From the NCBI GenBank assembly GCA_910586515.1, contig CAJUGL010000032.1:1-40727 (forward strand): a DNA stretch of 40,727 nt, in the 5' to 3' direction. How positions within the stretch are numbered: the stretch's first letter is position 1; every line of letters starts with the position of its first letter. The DNA comes from an uncultured Acetatifactor sp. (GTDB taxonomy: Bacteria > Bacillota > Clostridia > Lachnospirales > Lachnospiraceae). Shown piece after piece: positions 15,250 through 22,966 of the stretch. The translations under genes were made by a program, and so were the position numbers. The notes beneath the pieces are model-generated. The model had not been told where the DNA came from and searched no databases. It worked only from the letters and a program-made list of their open reading frames with translations.

Positions 15250-16557
15250 ATGGGGTTTCTGAGCAGTGACAAATTGATTGTGGGCTATGATTTGGGAAAC
15301 GAATATTCCCAGATAAGCTATGCGCTTTCCGAACATGGAGAGGCGGCTACTCTGTCCCTGGTGGCCGGCGCGCAGGTGTATAATATTCCGACGATTCTCT
15401 GTAAACGGTTCGGCGTAAATCAGTGGCTGTACGGCAGGGAGGCGCAGCGCTGCGCGGACGCAGGGGAAGGGGTTCTGGTGGAAAATCTTCTGCTGCAGGC
15501 TCTGGACGGGGAGACAGTGGTGGTGGACGGGGATCGCTTTGATCCTGTGGCTCTGCTGGCCCTGTTTTTCAAGCGGAGTCTGAACCTTCTCTCTCAGACC
15601 GGAGCCAGGATTACTGCCATTATGATCACCAGCCAGGTGCTGGACCGGAGGATTCTGGACTGCATGAGCCGGGTGGTGGAGGGAATTCATCTCAAGGCGG
15701 AGCGGATCGCGCTTCAAAGCTACGCGGAGAGTTTTTACAGCTATATGCTCCGGCAGCCCAGAGAGTTATGGTCTTATCCCGCGGTGCTTCTGGATTACGG
15801 CAAGGGAGGAATACGGGCCTATCGGCTGGAATCCAACAGGAGGACCACACCCATTGTGGTTTCCATACGGGAGACGGAGTACGGCTTTCCGGAATATGCG
15901 CTCCCTGTCAGAGGGGAGGAAGGGGCGGAGGGAAGGCAGCTGAGCCAGGGAGAGAAGGCGGAGCTGGACGCTGCTTTTCTGGAGATTGCCCGGGATATAT
16001 GCGGCGGCGCCACAGGAAGCATATTCTTAATAGGCGACGGCTTTGGGGGAGACTGGATGAAGGAATCTCTGCGCTTTTTGTGCAGAGGCAGACGCGTCTT
16101 TCAGGGGAACAATCTGTTCAGCAAGGGGGCATGCTGCGGCATGCAGGAGAGGATGGCTCCCACCGAGACGGGAGGCAGATATGTCTTCCTGGGCAAGGAT
16201 AAGCTGAAGGCCAATGTGGGGATGAGAATACTTCGGCAGGGGCAGGATTCCTATTATGCGCTTTTGGACGCAGGTACAAACTGGTATGAGGCTGAGCGGA
16301 CAACGGAGGTCTATCTGCAGGACGGCAACGAGCTGATGTTGGTGGTGACTCCGCTGATCAGGAAGGACGGCGCGCCGGAGAAGGGGGGAAAGCTGTTCCG
16401 GATTGTCCTGGAGGGACTGGCAGGGAGTATCGCCAGACTGAAACTGCATTTTTTTCTGAAGGAGGAGAACTGCCTGGCGGTGGAGGCGGAAGATTTGGGA
16501 TTCGGAGAGTTTCGGGTCTCCTCCGGACGTGTGTGGCGGGAGGATATCGAAATCTGA
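15250..16557 (+). CDS. Degenerate Hsp70/actin-fold protein (DUF5716-like)
   Basis: 435 residues. Three motifs of the actin/Hsp70 ATPase fold can be placed in order: phosphate-1 VGYDLGNEYSQISY (11-24), phosphate-2 AVLLDYGKGGIRAYRL (178-193), and the adenosine motif IFLIGDGFGGDWMKESLRFL (258-277) followed by the GNNLFSKGACCG helix. Between the first two lies an Hsp70-like connecting segment (ILDCMSRVVEG ... IALQSYAES). The last 130 residues resemble the Hsp70 substrate-binding beta domain (FRIVLEGLAGSIARLKLHFF ... VEAEDLGFGEF). The domain is shorter than DnaK and lacks its lid. GGGAGG lies 5-6 nt before ATG 15250. I recall the name DUF5716 for this neighbour of DUF5717, unverified. Whether it hydrolyses ATP is unknown. 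Confidence 0.82.
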   Translation: MGFLSSDKLIVGYDLGNEYSQISYALSEHGEAATLSLVAGAQVYNIPTILCKRFGVNQWLYGREAQRCADAGEGVLVENLLLQALDGETVVVDGDRFDPVALLALFFKRSLNLLSQTGARITAIMITSQVLDRRILDCMSRVVEGIHLKAERIALQSYAESFYSYMLRQPRELWSYPAVLLDYGKGGIRAYRLESNRRTTPIVVSIRETEYGFPEYALPVRGEEGAEGRQLSQGEKAELDAAFLEIARDICGGATGSIFLIGDGFGGDWMKESLRFLCRGRRVFQGNNLFSKGACCGMQERMAPTETGGRYVFLGKDKLKANVGMRILRQGQDSYYALLDAGTNWYEAERTTEVYLQDGNELMLVVTPLIRKDGAPEKGGKLFRIVLEGLAGSIARLKLHFFLKEENCLAVEAEDLGFGEFRVSSGRVWREDIEI

Positions 16558-16605
16558 GGGCCGTGAACAGTAATAAATGAGGGGCCGCTTTGGGGAGGTG
16601 GGAGA

Positions 16606-17442
16606 ATGAGAGTCAGCGTCTGTGTGGGCGAATATGCGAAAACGCCCTACTGTGTTCCCGAGCTGGGAATCAATGTTTTCAGTATGGAGGAGCTCTGTTA
16701 CTGTATGAAGGAAAATGTATTTCTTCTGGATTTTTCCATTATCAATGACGGGCTGCTGGACTGGATAGACAGGGAATGCGGGTTGAGGGAACTTGCCAGG
16801 CAGCTGCATTCTTATGCGCATAAACAGGGTTCTTTGAGCGTATTTGTGACAACTATTTTACGGTATGTAGGTTTTCTGGACGAAGAAACGATTCGGGAGA
16901 TTGAACAGGTGCTTAAGCGGGGAGCCGGCCTGAGCGGGATAGAGAAGCGCAGGAGCCAGATAGACTATCTGACCGGGAAGAAGAAATACCAGGCTGCCAT
17001 AAGAGGATATGACGAGCTGCTGCGGAACTGGCGGGAACAGGAGGCAGGCGGAGAGCCGGCATCAAAGGATTTCCTGGCCAGGATCTGGCACAATAAGGGC
17101 GTGGCCTGCGCGGGGCTGATGCTGTATGACAGAGCGGCGGAATGCTTTGAGAAGGCTGTGGAACTGGACGGGCGGGAGGATTATCTGCGGGATTATCTGG
17201 CGGCAATGCGGATACTGCTCTCCGAGGAGGACTATGTGGCTTTGGTGTCCGGGCGGGGCGAGTGGTACCGCCAGACGCTGGAGCTGGAAAAGCGGCTGGA
17301 GAAGATAACCGGGGAGTGGGAGGAGCAGCCGGATTATCTTCGGCTGTACAACAGAAGAGAACTCCGCAGCAGGGATAAACAAAGATATGATGAGGAAAAC
17401 GAGTGCCTGACAGAGGCTTTGAAGGACAGTTATCGAATGTAA
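16606..17442 (+). CDS. TPR-like protein of the cassette, function unknown
   Basis: 278 residues, no signal or TM segment. The first 60 residues (MRVSVCVGEYAKTPYCVPEL) form a small alpha/beta region with several cysteines. Residues about 112-190 read as two TPR-like helical pairs: RRSQIDYLTGKKKYQAAIRG and ARIWHNKGVACAGLMLYDRA, then ECFEKAVELDGR. The rest is helical and charged. It follows the Hsp70-like gene by 48 bp with GGGAGGTGGGAG before the ATG, in the same direction as its neighbours. Proteins with TPRs often act as co-chaperone adaptors for Hsp70 and Hsp90, which would fit the context, but this is inference. I do not recognise a named family. Confidence 0.75.
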   Translation: MRVSVCVGEYAKTPYCVPELGINVFSMEELCYCMKENVFLLDFSIINDGLLDWIDRECGLRELARQLHSYAHKQGSLSVFVTTILRYVGFLDEETIREIEQVLKRGAGLSGIEKRRSQIDYLTGKKKYQAAIRGYDELLRNWREQEAGGEPASKDFLARIWHNKGVACAGLMLYDRAAECFEKAVELDGREDYLRDYLAAMRILLSEEDYVALVSGRGEWYRQTLELEKRLEKITGEWEEQPDYLRLYNRRELRSRDKQRYDEENECLTEALKDSYRM

Positions 17443-17487
17443 AAACGGAACACAGTTGTCCGGACTGTTAGGGAGGAGCAGAGATTC

Positions 17488-18657
17488 ATGGGATTTTTGT
17501 CAAAAATTTTCAGAAACAGAAGACAGCGTGAGGACAGTGAGGATAACTGGGATAAAGTGGTCTACGATCGGGACAGCGTGGACTTTAAAGACGGGGAGCA
17601 GCGCAGCAGGTATATTACAGGGTGTCTGGAGCAGATGGACGAGGCCTCCAGAGAGCTGAATCTGCTGACAGGAGAATATTCTCTGATCACTTCCTATCTC
17701 ACGGACATGGAAGAAATCGAAGCGCTGCCCAAGGCGGAGAGGCAGGAATTGAGCGGCATCGCCAAAATGCTGGTGACCCTGGAGCAGGAGGGAGAACGGT
17801 ATCGGGAGCGGAAAAACCGAATGACAGACGAGGATTATTATCGGCTGCGGGAGCAGGAAGCGGAGCTCCAGGAAGGTATTGAGAAGCTGAAGGAATGCGA
17901 GGATTACGGCGGAAGGGTAAAACAGGACTTGAAGAGACTGGACAGAGAGCGTCATGCCTATGAATACCGCCGGCAGGAACTGGACACGATCATGAACAAT
18001 ATGCGGGGCATAACGGTGATTTTTCTGACGGCATTCGTTCTGTGCATCATCATGCTCTTAGTGCTGCAGTTCATGTTCAAAATGAACACCAAGGCGGGGT
18101 ATCTGCTGGCCGGGGCAGTGGTAGCCGTGGCGGGAACCGTGGCGTGGACCAAGTATACGGACGGAGACAGAGAGCTTCGGAGAGTGGAGAGAGACATCAA
18201 TAAGCTGATTCAGCTGCAGAACAAGGTAAAGATCAGATATGTCAACAACAGGAATCTGACGGATTATCTGTACATGAAGTACGGGACCGACAATGCGGCA
18301 GCCCTGGAGAGGCTCTGGAAGCAGTACCAGGAGGAGAAAGAGGAGAGACGGGAATACGCTCAGGCGGAGTCCAAGGCGGAGTACTATCGCCGACAGCTGG
18401 TGAGCAGGCTGGCCAATTATCGGATAGCCAGTCCGGAGAGGTGGGTGGGACATCCCGCAGCTCTGCTGGATAAAAGGGAGATGGTGGAAATACGCCATGA
18501 CCTGATTCTGCGCAGACAGACGCTCAGGAAGCAGATGGACTACAATCACGGGGTGTCGGAGACGGCAAGGCGGGAGATCATGGATGTGACCGAGAAATAC
18601 CCGGCCTATGCCGCGGAAATCCGGGAGATTGTGGAACGGTTCGGCAGGACGGATTAG
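17488..18657 (+). CDS. Two-TM coiled-coil membrane protein of the cassette
   Basis: 389 residues. A basic N-terminus (MGFLSKIFRNRRQRE) is followed by a long, charged helical region with coiled-coil character (about 38-170), two TM helices at about 173-197 and 203-222 joined by a short turn, and a second coiled-coil region (about 226-389). Both large parts should face the cytoplasm, with a hairpin through the membrane. It is the last gene of the cassette; GGGAGGAG lies about 9 nt before ATG 17488, and purB has its own promoter right after. I do not recognise a named family. It is the obvious membrane anchor if the four proteins form a complex. Confidence 0.78.
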   Translation: MGFLSKIFRNRRQREDSEDNWDKVVYDRDSVDFKDGEQRSRYITGCLEQMDEASRELNLLTGEYSLITSYLTDMEEIEALPKAERQELSGIAKMLVTLEQEGERYRERKNRMTDEDYYRLREQEAELQEGIEKLKECEDYGGRVKQDLKRLDRERHAYEYRRQELDTIMNNMRGITVIFLTAFVLCIIMLLVLQFMFKMNTKAGYLLAGAVVAVAGTVAWTKYTDGDRELRRVERDINKLIQLQNKVKIRYVNNRNLTDYLYMKYGTDNAAALERLWKQYQEEKEERREYAQAESKAEYYRRQLVSRLANYRIASPERWVGHPAALLDKREMVEIRHDLILRRQTLRKQMDYNHGVSETARREIMDVTEKYPAYAAEIREIVERFGRTD

Positions 18658-18661
18658 CCTA

Positions 18662-18690
18662 TTGACGAATCTGGGTTTGTAAGCTATGAT
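18662..18690 (+). promoter_or_regulatory. purB promoter
   Basis: TTGACG at 18662-18667 and TATGAT at 18685-18690 with 17-bp spacing. The -35 begins 4 bp after the stop of the preceding gene. Confidence 0.65.
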
Positions 18691-18725
18691 ATTTTCAGGA
18701 AAGGTAACCGTAAACCAGAGAGATA

Positions 18726-18754
18726 AAGCCCCGGGTCTGTCAGGCCGGGGGCTT
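18726..18754 (+). other. Hairpin in the purB 5' leader
   Basis: AAGCCCCGG at 18726-18734 pairs with CCGGGGGCTT at 18745-18754, one bulge, 10-nt loop. No T-tract follows and the purB ribosome binding site lies about 8 nt downstream. It lacks the conserved three-way junction of a purine riboswitch. It may be a terminator for the upstream cassette or a translational control hairpin. Confidence 0.4.
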
Positions 18755-18772
18755 AGATAAGAGGAAACAGGA

Positions 18773-20224
18773 ATGAGCACAGACAGATATGTAAGTCCGT
18801 TGTCCGAGCGCTACGCCAGCAGCCAGATGCAGTATATATTTTCCCAGGATATGAAGTTTCGTACCTGGAGGAAGCTGTGGATAGCTCTTGCCGAGACGGA
18901 GAAAGAGCTGGGTCTGAGTCAGAACGGCAGACCTGTCATCACGGAAGAACAGATTGCGGAACTGAAAGCCCATGCGGAGGATATCAATTATGACGTGGCC
19001 AGAGCCAGGGAAAAGGAAGTGCGCCATGATGTCATGAGTCATGTATATGCCTACGGGCAGCAGTGTCCGGGGGCGGCAGGCATCATTCACCTGGGGGCGA
19101 CTTCCTGCTATGTGGGTGACAATACGGATATTATCGTCATGCGGGAGGGATTGCGGCTGATTCGGAAGAAGCTGCTGAACGTCATGGCCGCGCTGGCGGA
19201 TTTCGCGGATAAATATAAGGATCTGCCTACGCTGGCCTTTACCCATTTCCAGCCGGCACAGCCCACTACGGTGGGGAAGAGGGCGACTTTGTGGCTTCAG
19301 GAATTCTTCCTGGATCTGGAAGATCTGGATTATGTGCTGGGCAATATGAAGCTTTTGGGGTCAAAGGGGACTACGGGAACCCAGGCCTCCTTTCTGGAGC
19401 TTTTTGACGGGGATCAGGAGACCATCGATAAGATCGATCCCATGATAGCGGAAAAAATGGGATTCAAAGAATGTTTTCCCGTTTCCGGACAGACGTATTC
19501 CCGGAAGATCGACACAAGGGTGATCAATGTTCTGGCGGGCATTGCGGCATCCGCGCACAAGATGAGCAATGATATCCGGCTGCTTCAGCACCTGAAGGAG
19601 GTGGAGGAACCTTTTGAAAAAAGCCAGATCGGTTCTTCCGCCATGGCTTATAAGCGCAATCCCATGAGGAGCGAGAGGATTGCTTCGCTGTCCAGGTATG
19701 TGATGATCGATGCGCTGAATCCGGCGGTCACCTCCGCCGCACAGTGGTTTGAGAGGACGTTGGACGATTCCGCCAACAAGCGATTGTCCATTCCGGAGGG
19801 ATTTCTTGCCGTGGACGGCATACTTGATCTGTGTCTGAATGTTGCGGATGGTTTGGTGGTGTATCCCAAGGTGATCGAGAAGCATCTGCGCAGTGAGCTG
19901 CCCTTTATGGCCACGGAGAACATCATGATGGACGCGGTAAAGCTGGGCGGGAATCGGCAGGAGCTTCATGAGCGCATTCGGGAACTGTCCATGGAGGCGG
20001 GACGCAGAGTAAAGGCGGAGGGAAGGGAGAATAATCTGCTGGAACTGATTGCTGAGGATCCGGCGTTCCCCATGAATTTGGAGGAGCTTCAACAAGCAAT
20101 GGATCCGGCCAGATATGTGGGCCGTTCCAGAGAACAGGTGGATAGCTTTCTGCGGGATATTATCCGTCCGCTTCTGGAGGAAAATAAGGACCTGCTGGGC
20201 GAGAAGGCCGAAATCAACGTGTAA
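18773..20224 (+). CDS. purB: Adenylosuccinate lyase, long (eukaryote-like) form
   Basis: 483 residues. It catalyses two eliminations of fumarate in purine synthesis: SAICAR to AICAR and adenylosuccinate to AMP. The fumarase/aspartase superfamily signature is GSSAMAYKRNPMRSERI, and RHDVMSHVYAYG, HLGATSCYVGDNTD, TTGTQASFLELFDGD and ELPFMATENI are clear. B. subtilis PurB is about 430 residues; this one has the length and several long stretches that I recall from animal adenylosuccinate lyase, such as QWFERTLDDSAN and GLVVYPKVIE. The GAGGAAACAGG before ATG 18773 serves as ribosome binding site. The PurF homologue follows 66 bp later in the same direction, and purC is convergent. Confidence 0.97.
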   Translation: MSTDRYVSPLSERYASSQMQYIFSQDMKFRTWRKLWIALAETEKELGLSQNGRPVITEEQIAELKAHAEDINYDVARAREKEVRHDVMSHVYAYGQQCPGAAGIIHLGATSCYVGDNTDIIVMREGLRLIRKKLLNVMAALADFADKYKDLPTLAFTHFQPAQPTTVGKRATLWLQEFFLDLEDLDYVLGNMKLLGSKGTTGTQASFLELFDGDQETIDKIDPMIAEKMGFKECFPVSGQTYSRKIDTRVINVLAGIAASAHKMSNDIRLLQHLKEVEEPFEKSQIGSSAMAYKRNPMRSERIASLSRYVMIDALNPAVTSAAQWFERTLDDSANKRLSIPEGFLAVDGILDLCLNVADGLVVYPKVIEKHLRSELPFMATENIMMDAVKLGGNRQELHERIRELSMEAGRRVKAEGRENNLLELIAEDPAFPMNLEELQQAMDPARYVGRSREQVDSFLRDIIRPLLEENKDLLGEKAEINV

Positions 20225-20290
20225 TGCATAAAGAATGAGCGGATCCGCCGGGACGACGGTGAGGGCGGGCAAAGTTAAAATGGAGGTTAT

Positions 20291-21697
20291 ATGGGAGGTT
20301 TTTTTGGTGTAGCAGCCAAGGCAGACTGCGTATTTGATTTATATTTTGGGACGGATTATCATTCCCATCTGGGAACCCGCCGGGCAGGAATGGTGGTATA
20401 TGACAGGAAGAAGGGATTTGACAGGGCCATTCACAATATCGAGAATGCTCCGTTCCGCACTAAGTTCGACAAGGATGTCAATAAGATGGAGGGAAACGTG
20501 GGCATTGGCTGTATTTCCGATTTTGAGCCACAGCCGCTGCTGGTGCGTTCACACCATGGAACTTATGCCATTGCTACAGTGGGGAGGATCAATAATGCGG
20601 CCCAGCTGACCCGGGAACTGTTTTCCGGAGGCCATGGTCACTTTTTGGAGATGAGCGGCGGTGATATCAATGCCACGGAACTGGTTGCCGCGCTGCTGGA
20701 TCAGAAGGACAATCTGGTGGAGGGACTCAGATATGCCCAGGAGAGCATAGACGGCTCCATGACGATTCTGGTGATGACGGAGAAGGGCATATATGCGGCA
20801 AGAGACCGCTGCGGAAGGACGCCTGTGTCCGTGGGACGGAAGGAGGGCGCTTACTGCGTTTCTTTTGAGAGCTTTGCCTACCTGAATCTCGGCTATGTGT
20901 TTCACCGGGAGCTGGGACCGGGAGAAATTGCCGTGGTGACGCCGGAGGGGATACATACTTTGGCTCAGCCGGGAAAAGAGATGAAAATCTGTACCTTTTT
21001 ATGGGTATATTACGGATATCCCTCCTCCTCCTACGAGGGAGTCAGCGTGGAGAAAATGCGGTATAACTGCGGACGGCTGCTGGCGGAAAGAGATAATGTG
21101 AAGCCGGATACCGTGGCGGGAGTGCCGGATTCAGGAACGCCTCATGCTATCGGCTATGCCAATCAGTCGGGCGTTCCCTTTTCCAGGCCCTTCATCAAAT
21201 ACACACCCACATGGCCCCGTTCCTTTATGCCTGTGATTCAGACCCAGAGAAATCTGATTGCGAAAATGAAGCTGATTCCCGTGGAGGACCTGATCAGAGG
21301 GAAGAGTCTGCTGCTGATCGACGATTCCATTGTCAGAGGGACACAGCTGCGGGAGACCACGGAATTCCTTTACCAGAGCGGCGCCAGGGAGGTGCATATC
21401 CGTCCGGCTTGTCCGCCCCTTATGTTCGGCTGTAAATATTTGAATTTCTCCCGTTCAACCTCCGAAATGGATCTGATTGCCAGAAGGGTATTGCGGGAAA
21501 TGGAACAGGACGGCCGGAAGATTGATCTGAAGGATTATATTGATCCGGACACCCCCCAGTATGCGGAGATGGTGGCGCGAATCGGGAAGCAGCTGAATTT
21601 TACTACTCTGCGGTACCATAGACTGGACGATATGATCGCATCCGTGGGAATTGACAGAAACAAGCTCTGCACATATTGCTGGGACGGCAGGGAATAG
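20291..21697 (+). CDS. purF: Amidophosphoribosyltransferase homologue lacking the N-terminal catalytic cysteine
   Basis: 468 residues, with the two-domain layout of PurF, which makes phosphoribosylamine from PRPP and glutamine. The PRPP-binding loop LLLIDDSIVRGTQL (about 341-354) is intact. The four cysteines that hold the Fe-S cluster in B. subtilis PurF have counterparts here: C234 (KICTFLWVYY), C381 (FGCKYL), C460 and C463 (LCTYCW). The N-terminal glutaminase domain is odd. PurF normally begins, after processing, with Cys-Gly-(Ile/Val)-Phe-Gly; here it reads MGGFFGVA, with Gly in place of the Cys nucleophile. TGGAGG lies 4-5 nt before this ATG, so a longer N-terminus is unlikely. It may use ammonia or a separate glutaminase, or serve another role; a canonical purF could lie elsewhere. 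Confidence 0.88.
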   Translation: MGGFFGVAAKADCVFDLYFGTDYHSHLGTRRAGMVVYDRKKGFDRAIHNIENAPFRTKFDKDVNKMEGNVGIGCISDFEPQPLLVRSHHGTYAIATVGRINNAAQLTRELFSGGHGHFLEMSGGDINATELVAALLDQKDNLVEGLRYAQESIDGSMTILVMTEKGIYAARDRCGRTPVSVGRKEGAYCVSFESFAYLNLGYVFHRELGPGEIAVVTPEGIHTLAQPGKEMKICTFLWVYYGYPSSSYEGVSVEKMRYNCGRLLAERDNVKPDTVAGVPDSGTPHAIGYANQSGVPFSRPFIKYTPTWPRSFMPVIQTQRNLIAKMKLIPVEDLIRGKSLLLIDDSIVRGTQLRETTEFLYQSGAREVHIRPACPPLMFGCKYLNFSRSTSEMDLIARRVLREMEQDGRKIDLKDYIDPDTPQYAEMVARIGKQLNFTTLRYHRLDDMIASVGIDRNKLCTYCWDGRE

Positions 21698-21759
21698 AGA
21701 CAGACCGGATCCGGCGCGGTTAAGAAGAGAACAGGCCGAGAGATTCGGCCGGGCAGACA

Positions 21760-21802
21760 GGGGACTGCCGCACGCGGAAGATCGGTGCGGCAGTCCCCTT
21801 TT
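21760..21802 (+). terminator. Strong intrinsic terminator after the purF homologue
   Basis: GGGGACTGCCGCAC (21760-21773) pairs perfectly with GTGCGGCAGTCCCC (21785-21798) and is followed by TTTT. A smaller hairpin, GGCCGA-N5-TCGGCC, precedes it at 21734-21750. Confidence 0.9.
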
Positions 21803-21866
21803 GGCAAATGACAAATGTGTCAGTATATTAGATAAATTCTGCGGTGTTTCCGCTCCCGGCGGGCAG

Positions 21867-22742
21867 TTAAAGGGCTTTGCCGGTGAGAAGCTCGTAGGCC
21901 TGAAGATATTTGTCAATGGTTCTCCGGACCACATCTTCCGGCAGAGTCCAGTTGTTGTCGGGATTGGCTTTCAGCCAGTCGCGGGCGAACTGTTTGTCGA
22001 AAGAGGGCTGGCCATGGCCCGGTTCATATTCGTCTGCTGGCCAGAAACGAGAGCTGTCGGGCGTCAGCATTTCATCGGCGAGAACGAGATTGCCGTCGCT
22101 GTCCAGACCGAATTCAAACTTGGTGTCAGCGATGATGATTCCCCGGCTCAGGGCGAATTCGGCGCACTTTTTATACAGCGCCAGGGAGCAGTCGCGCAGC
22201 TGACGGGCATATTCCTCTCCTTTTTCCGGGAAATATTTTTCCAGGTAGGCAATGCTCTGGTCATAGGAAATATTTTCGTCATGTTCACCGATTTCAGCCT
22301 TGGTGGAGGGGGTATAGACAGCCTCGGGCAGCTTGTCCGACTCCCTGAGTCCCTCCGGAAGGCGTATTCCGCAGACGGTGCCGTTTTTCTGGTAGCTGGC
22401 CCAGCCGCTTCCGGTGATGTATCCGCGGACAATGCACTCCACGGGGAGGATGGTCAGTTTGCGGCAGAGCATGCTTTTTCCCCGGAATTCTTCCTGCCTG
22501 AAATATTCCGGCATATCTTCCGCATCCACGGAAATCATATGATTCGGCACAATATCTTTCGTCATATCGAACCAGAATTTGGACATCTGGGTCAGGACAG
22601 CACCCTTTTTGTCAACTCTATTGTTCAGGATGACGTCAAAACAGCTGATTCTGTCGGTTGCCACCATGATCAGGCTGTCTCCATTGTCATAAATCTCACG
22701 AACCTTGCCCTCCTTTATGGGCTTAAATGTCTGAATGCTCAT
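21867..22742 (-). CDS. purC: Phosphoribosylaminoimidazole-succinocarboxamide synthase (SAICAR synthetase)
   Basis: 291 residues. The enzyme joins aspartate to CAIR with ATP to form SAICAR, the substrate of PurB encoded nearby. GKVREIYDNGDSLIMVATDRIS near the N-terminus, VECIVRGYITGSGW and LADEMLTPDSSRFWPADEYE are hallmark motifs. The length is that of the longer bacterial and yeast-like form (about 290) rather than the 237-residue E. coli form. GGAGAG lies 6-7 nt before ATG 22742. The gene is convergent with purB-purF and has its own promoter. No purine riboswitch is visible in its leader. Confidence 0.97.
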   Translation of the reverse strand: MSIQTFKPIKEGKVREIYDNGDSLIMVATDRISCFDVILNNRVDKKGAVLTQMSKFWFDMTKDIVPNHMISVDAEDMPEYFRQEEFRGKSMLCRKLTILPVECIVRGYITGSGWASYQKNGTVCGIRLPEGLRESDKLPEAVYTPSTKAEIGEHDENISYDQSIAYLEKYFPEKGEEYARQLRDCSLALYKKCAEFALSRGIIIADTKFEFGLDSDGNLVLADEMLTPDSSRFWPADEYEPGHGQPSFDKQFARDWLKANPDNNWTLPEDVVRRTIDKYLQAYELLTGKAL

Positions 22743-22785
22743 TTTTACTCTCCTTTGCTCTGGATTCTGAAGTGCTGTTAAGCTT

Positions 22786-22813
22786 ATTATACCGGATATG
22801 GGACAATAAGCAA
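22786..22813 (-). promoter_or_regulatory. purC promoter
   Basis: On the minus strand TTGCTT (22813-22808), 16 bp, TATAAT (22791-22786), about 44 bp before the purC start. Confidence 0.6.
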
Positions 22814-22857
22814 GAGGTTTTCACAAAAACCGGAGGCACCTGTGAACAGTAACGTGT

Positions 22858-22885
22858 AACAGTTCAGCGCCCTGTCTGAGCTGTT
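22858..22885. repeat. Dispersed hairpin element, copy A
   Basis: AACAGTTCAG, loop CGCCCTGT, CTGAGCTGTT: a 10-bp stem with one G-T pair. The same stem and loop recur at 34982-35005. It lies 9 bp upstream of the response-regulator promoter and directly follows a GAACAGTAAC motif at 22844-22853. Confidence 0.6.
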
Positions 22886-22893
22886 GCGATATG

Positions 22894-22922
22894 TTGACTT
22901 GATATGAGGCAAATACTATAAT
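22894..22922 (+). promoter_or_regulatory. Promoter of the Bce-type regulatory module
   Basis: TTGACT at 22894-22899, 17 bp, TATAAT at 22917-22922, 45 bp before the response-regulator start. Confidence 0.75.
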
Positions 22923-22966
22923 AAAGAAAAACTGTCATAAAGTGGAGAGACAGGAGGGGCGTAGAG

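Noticed and set aside
18691..18772. Purine riboswitch before purB
   Set aside because: Only a single hairpin is present; there is no three-way junction or conserved core.
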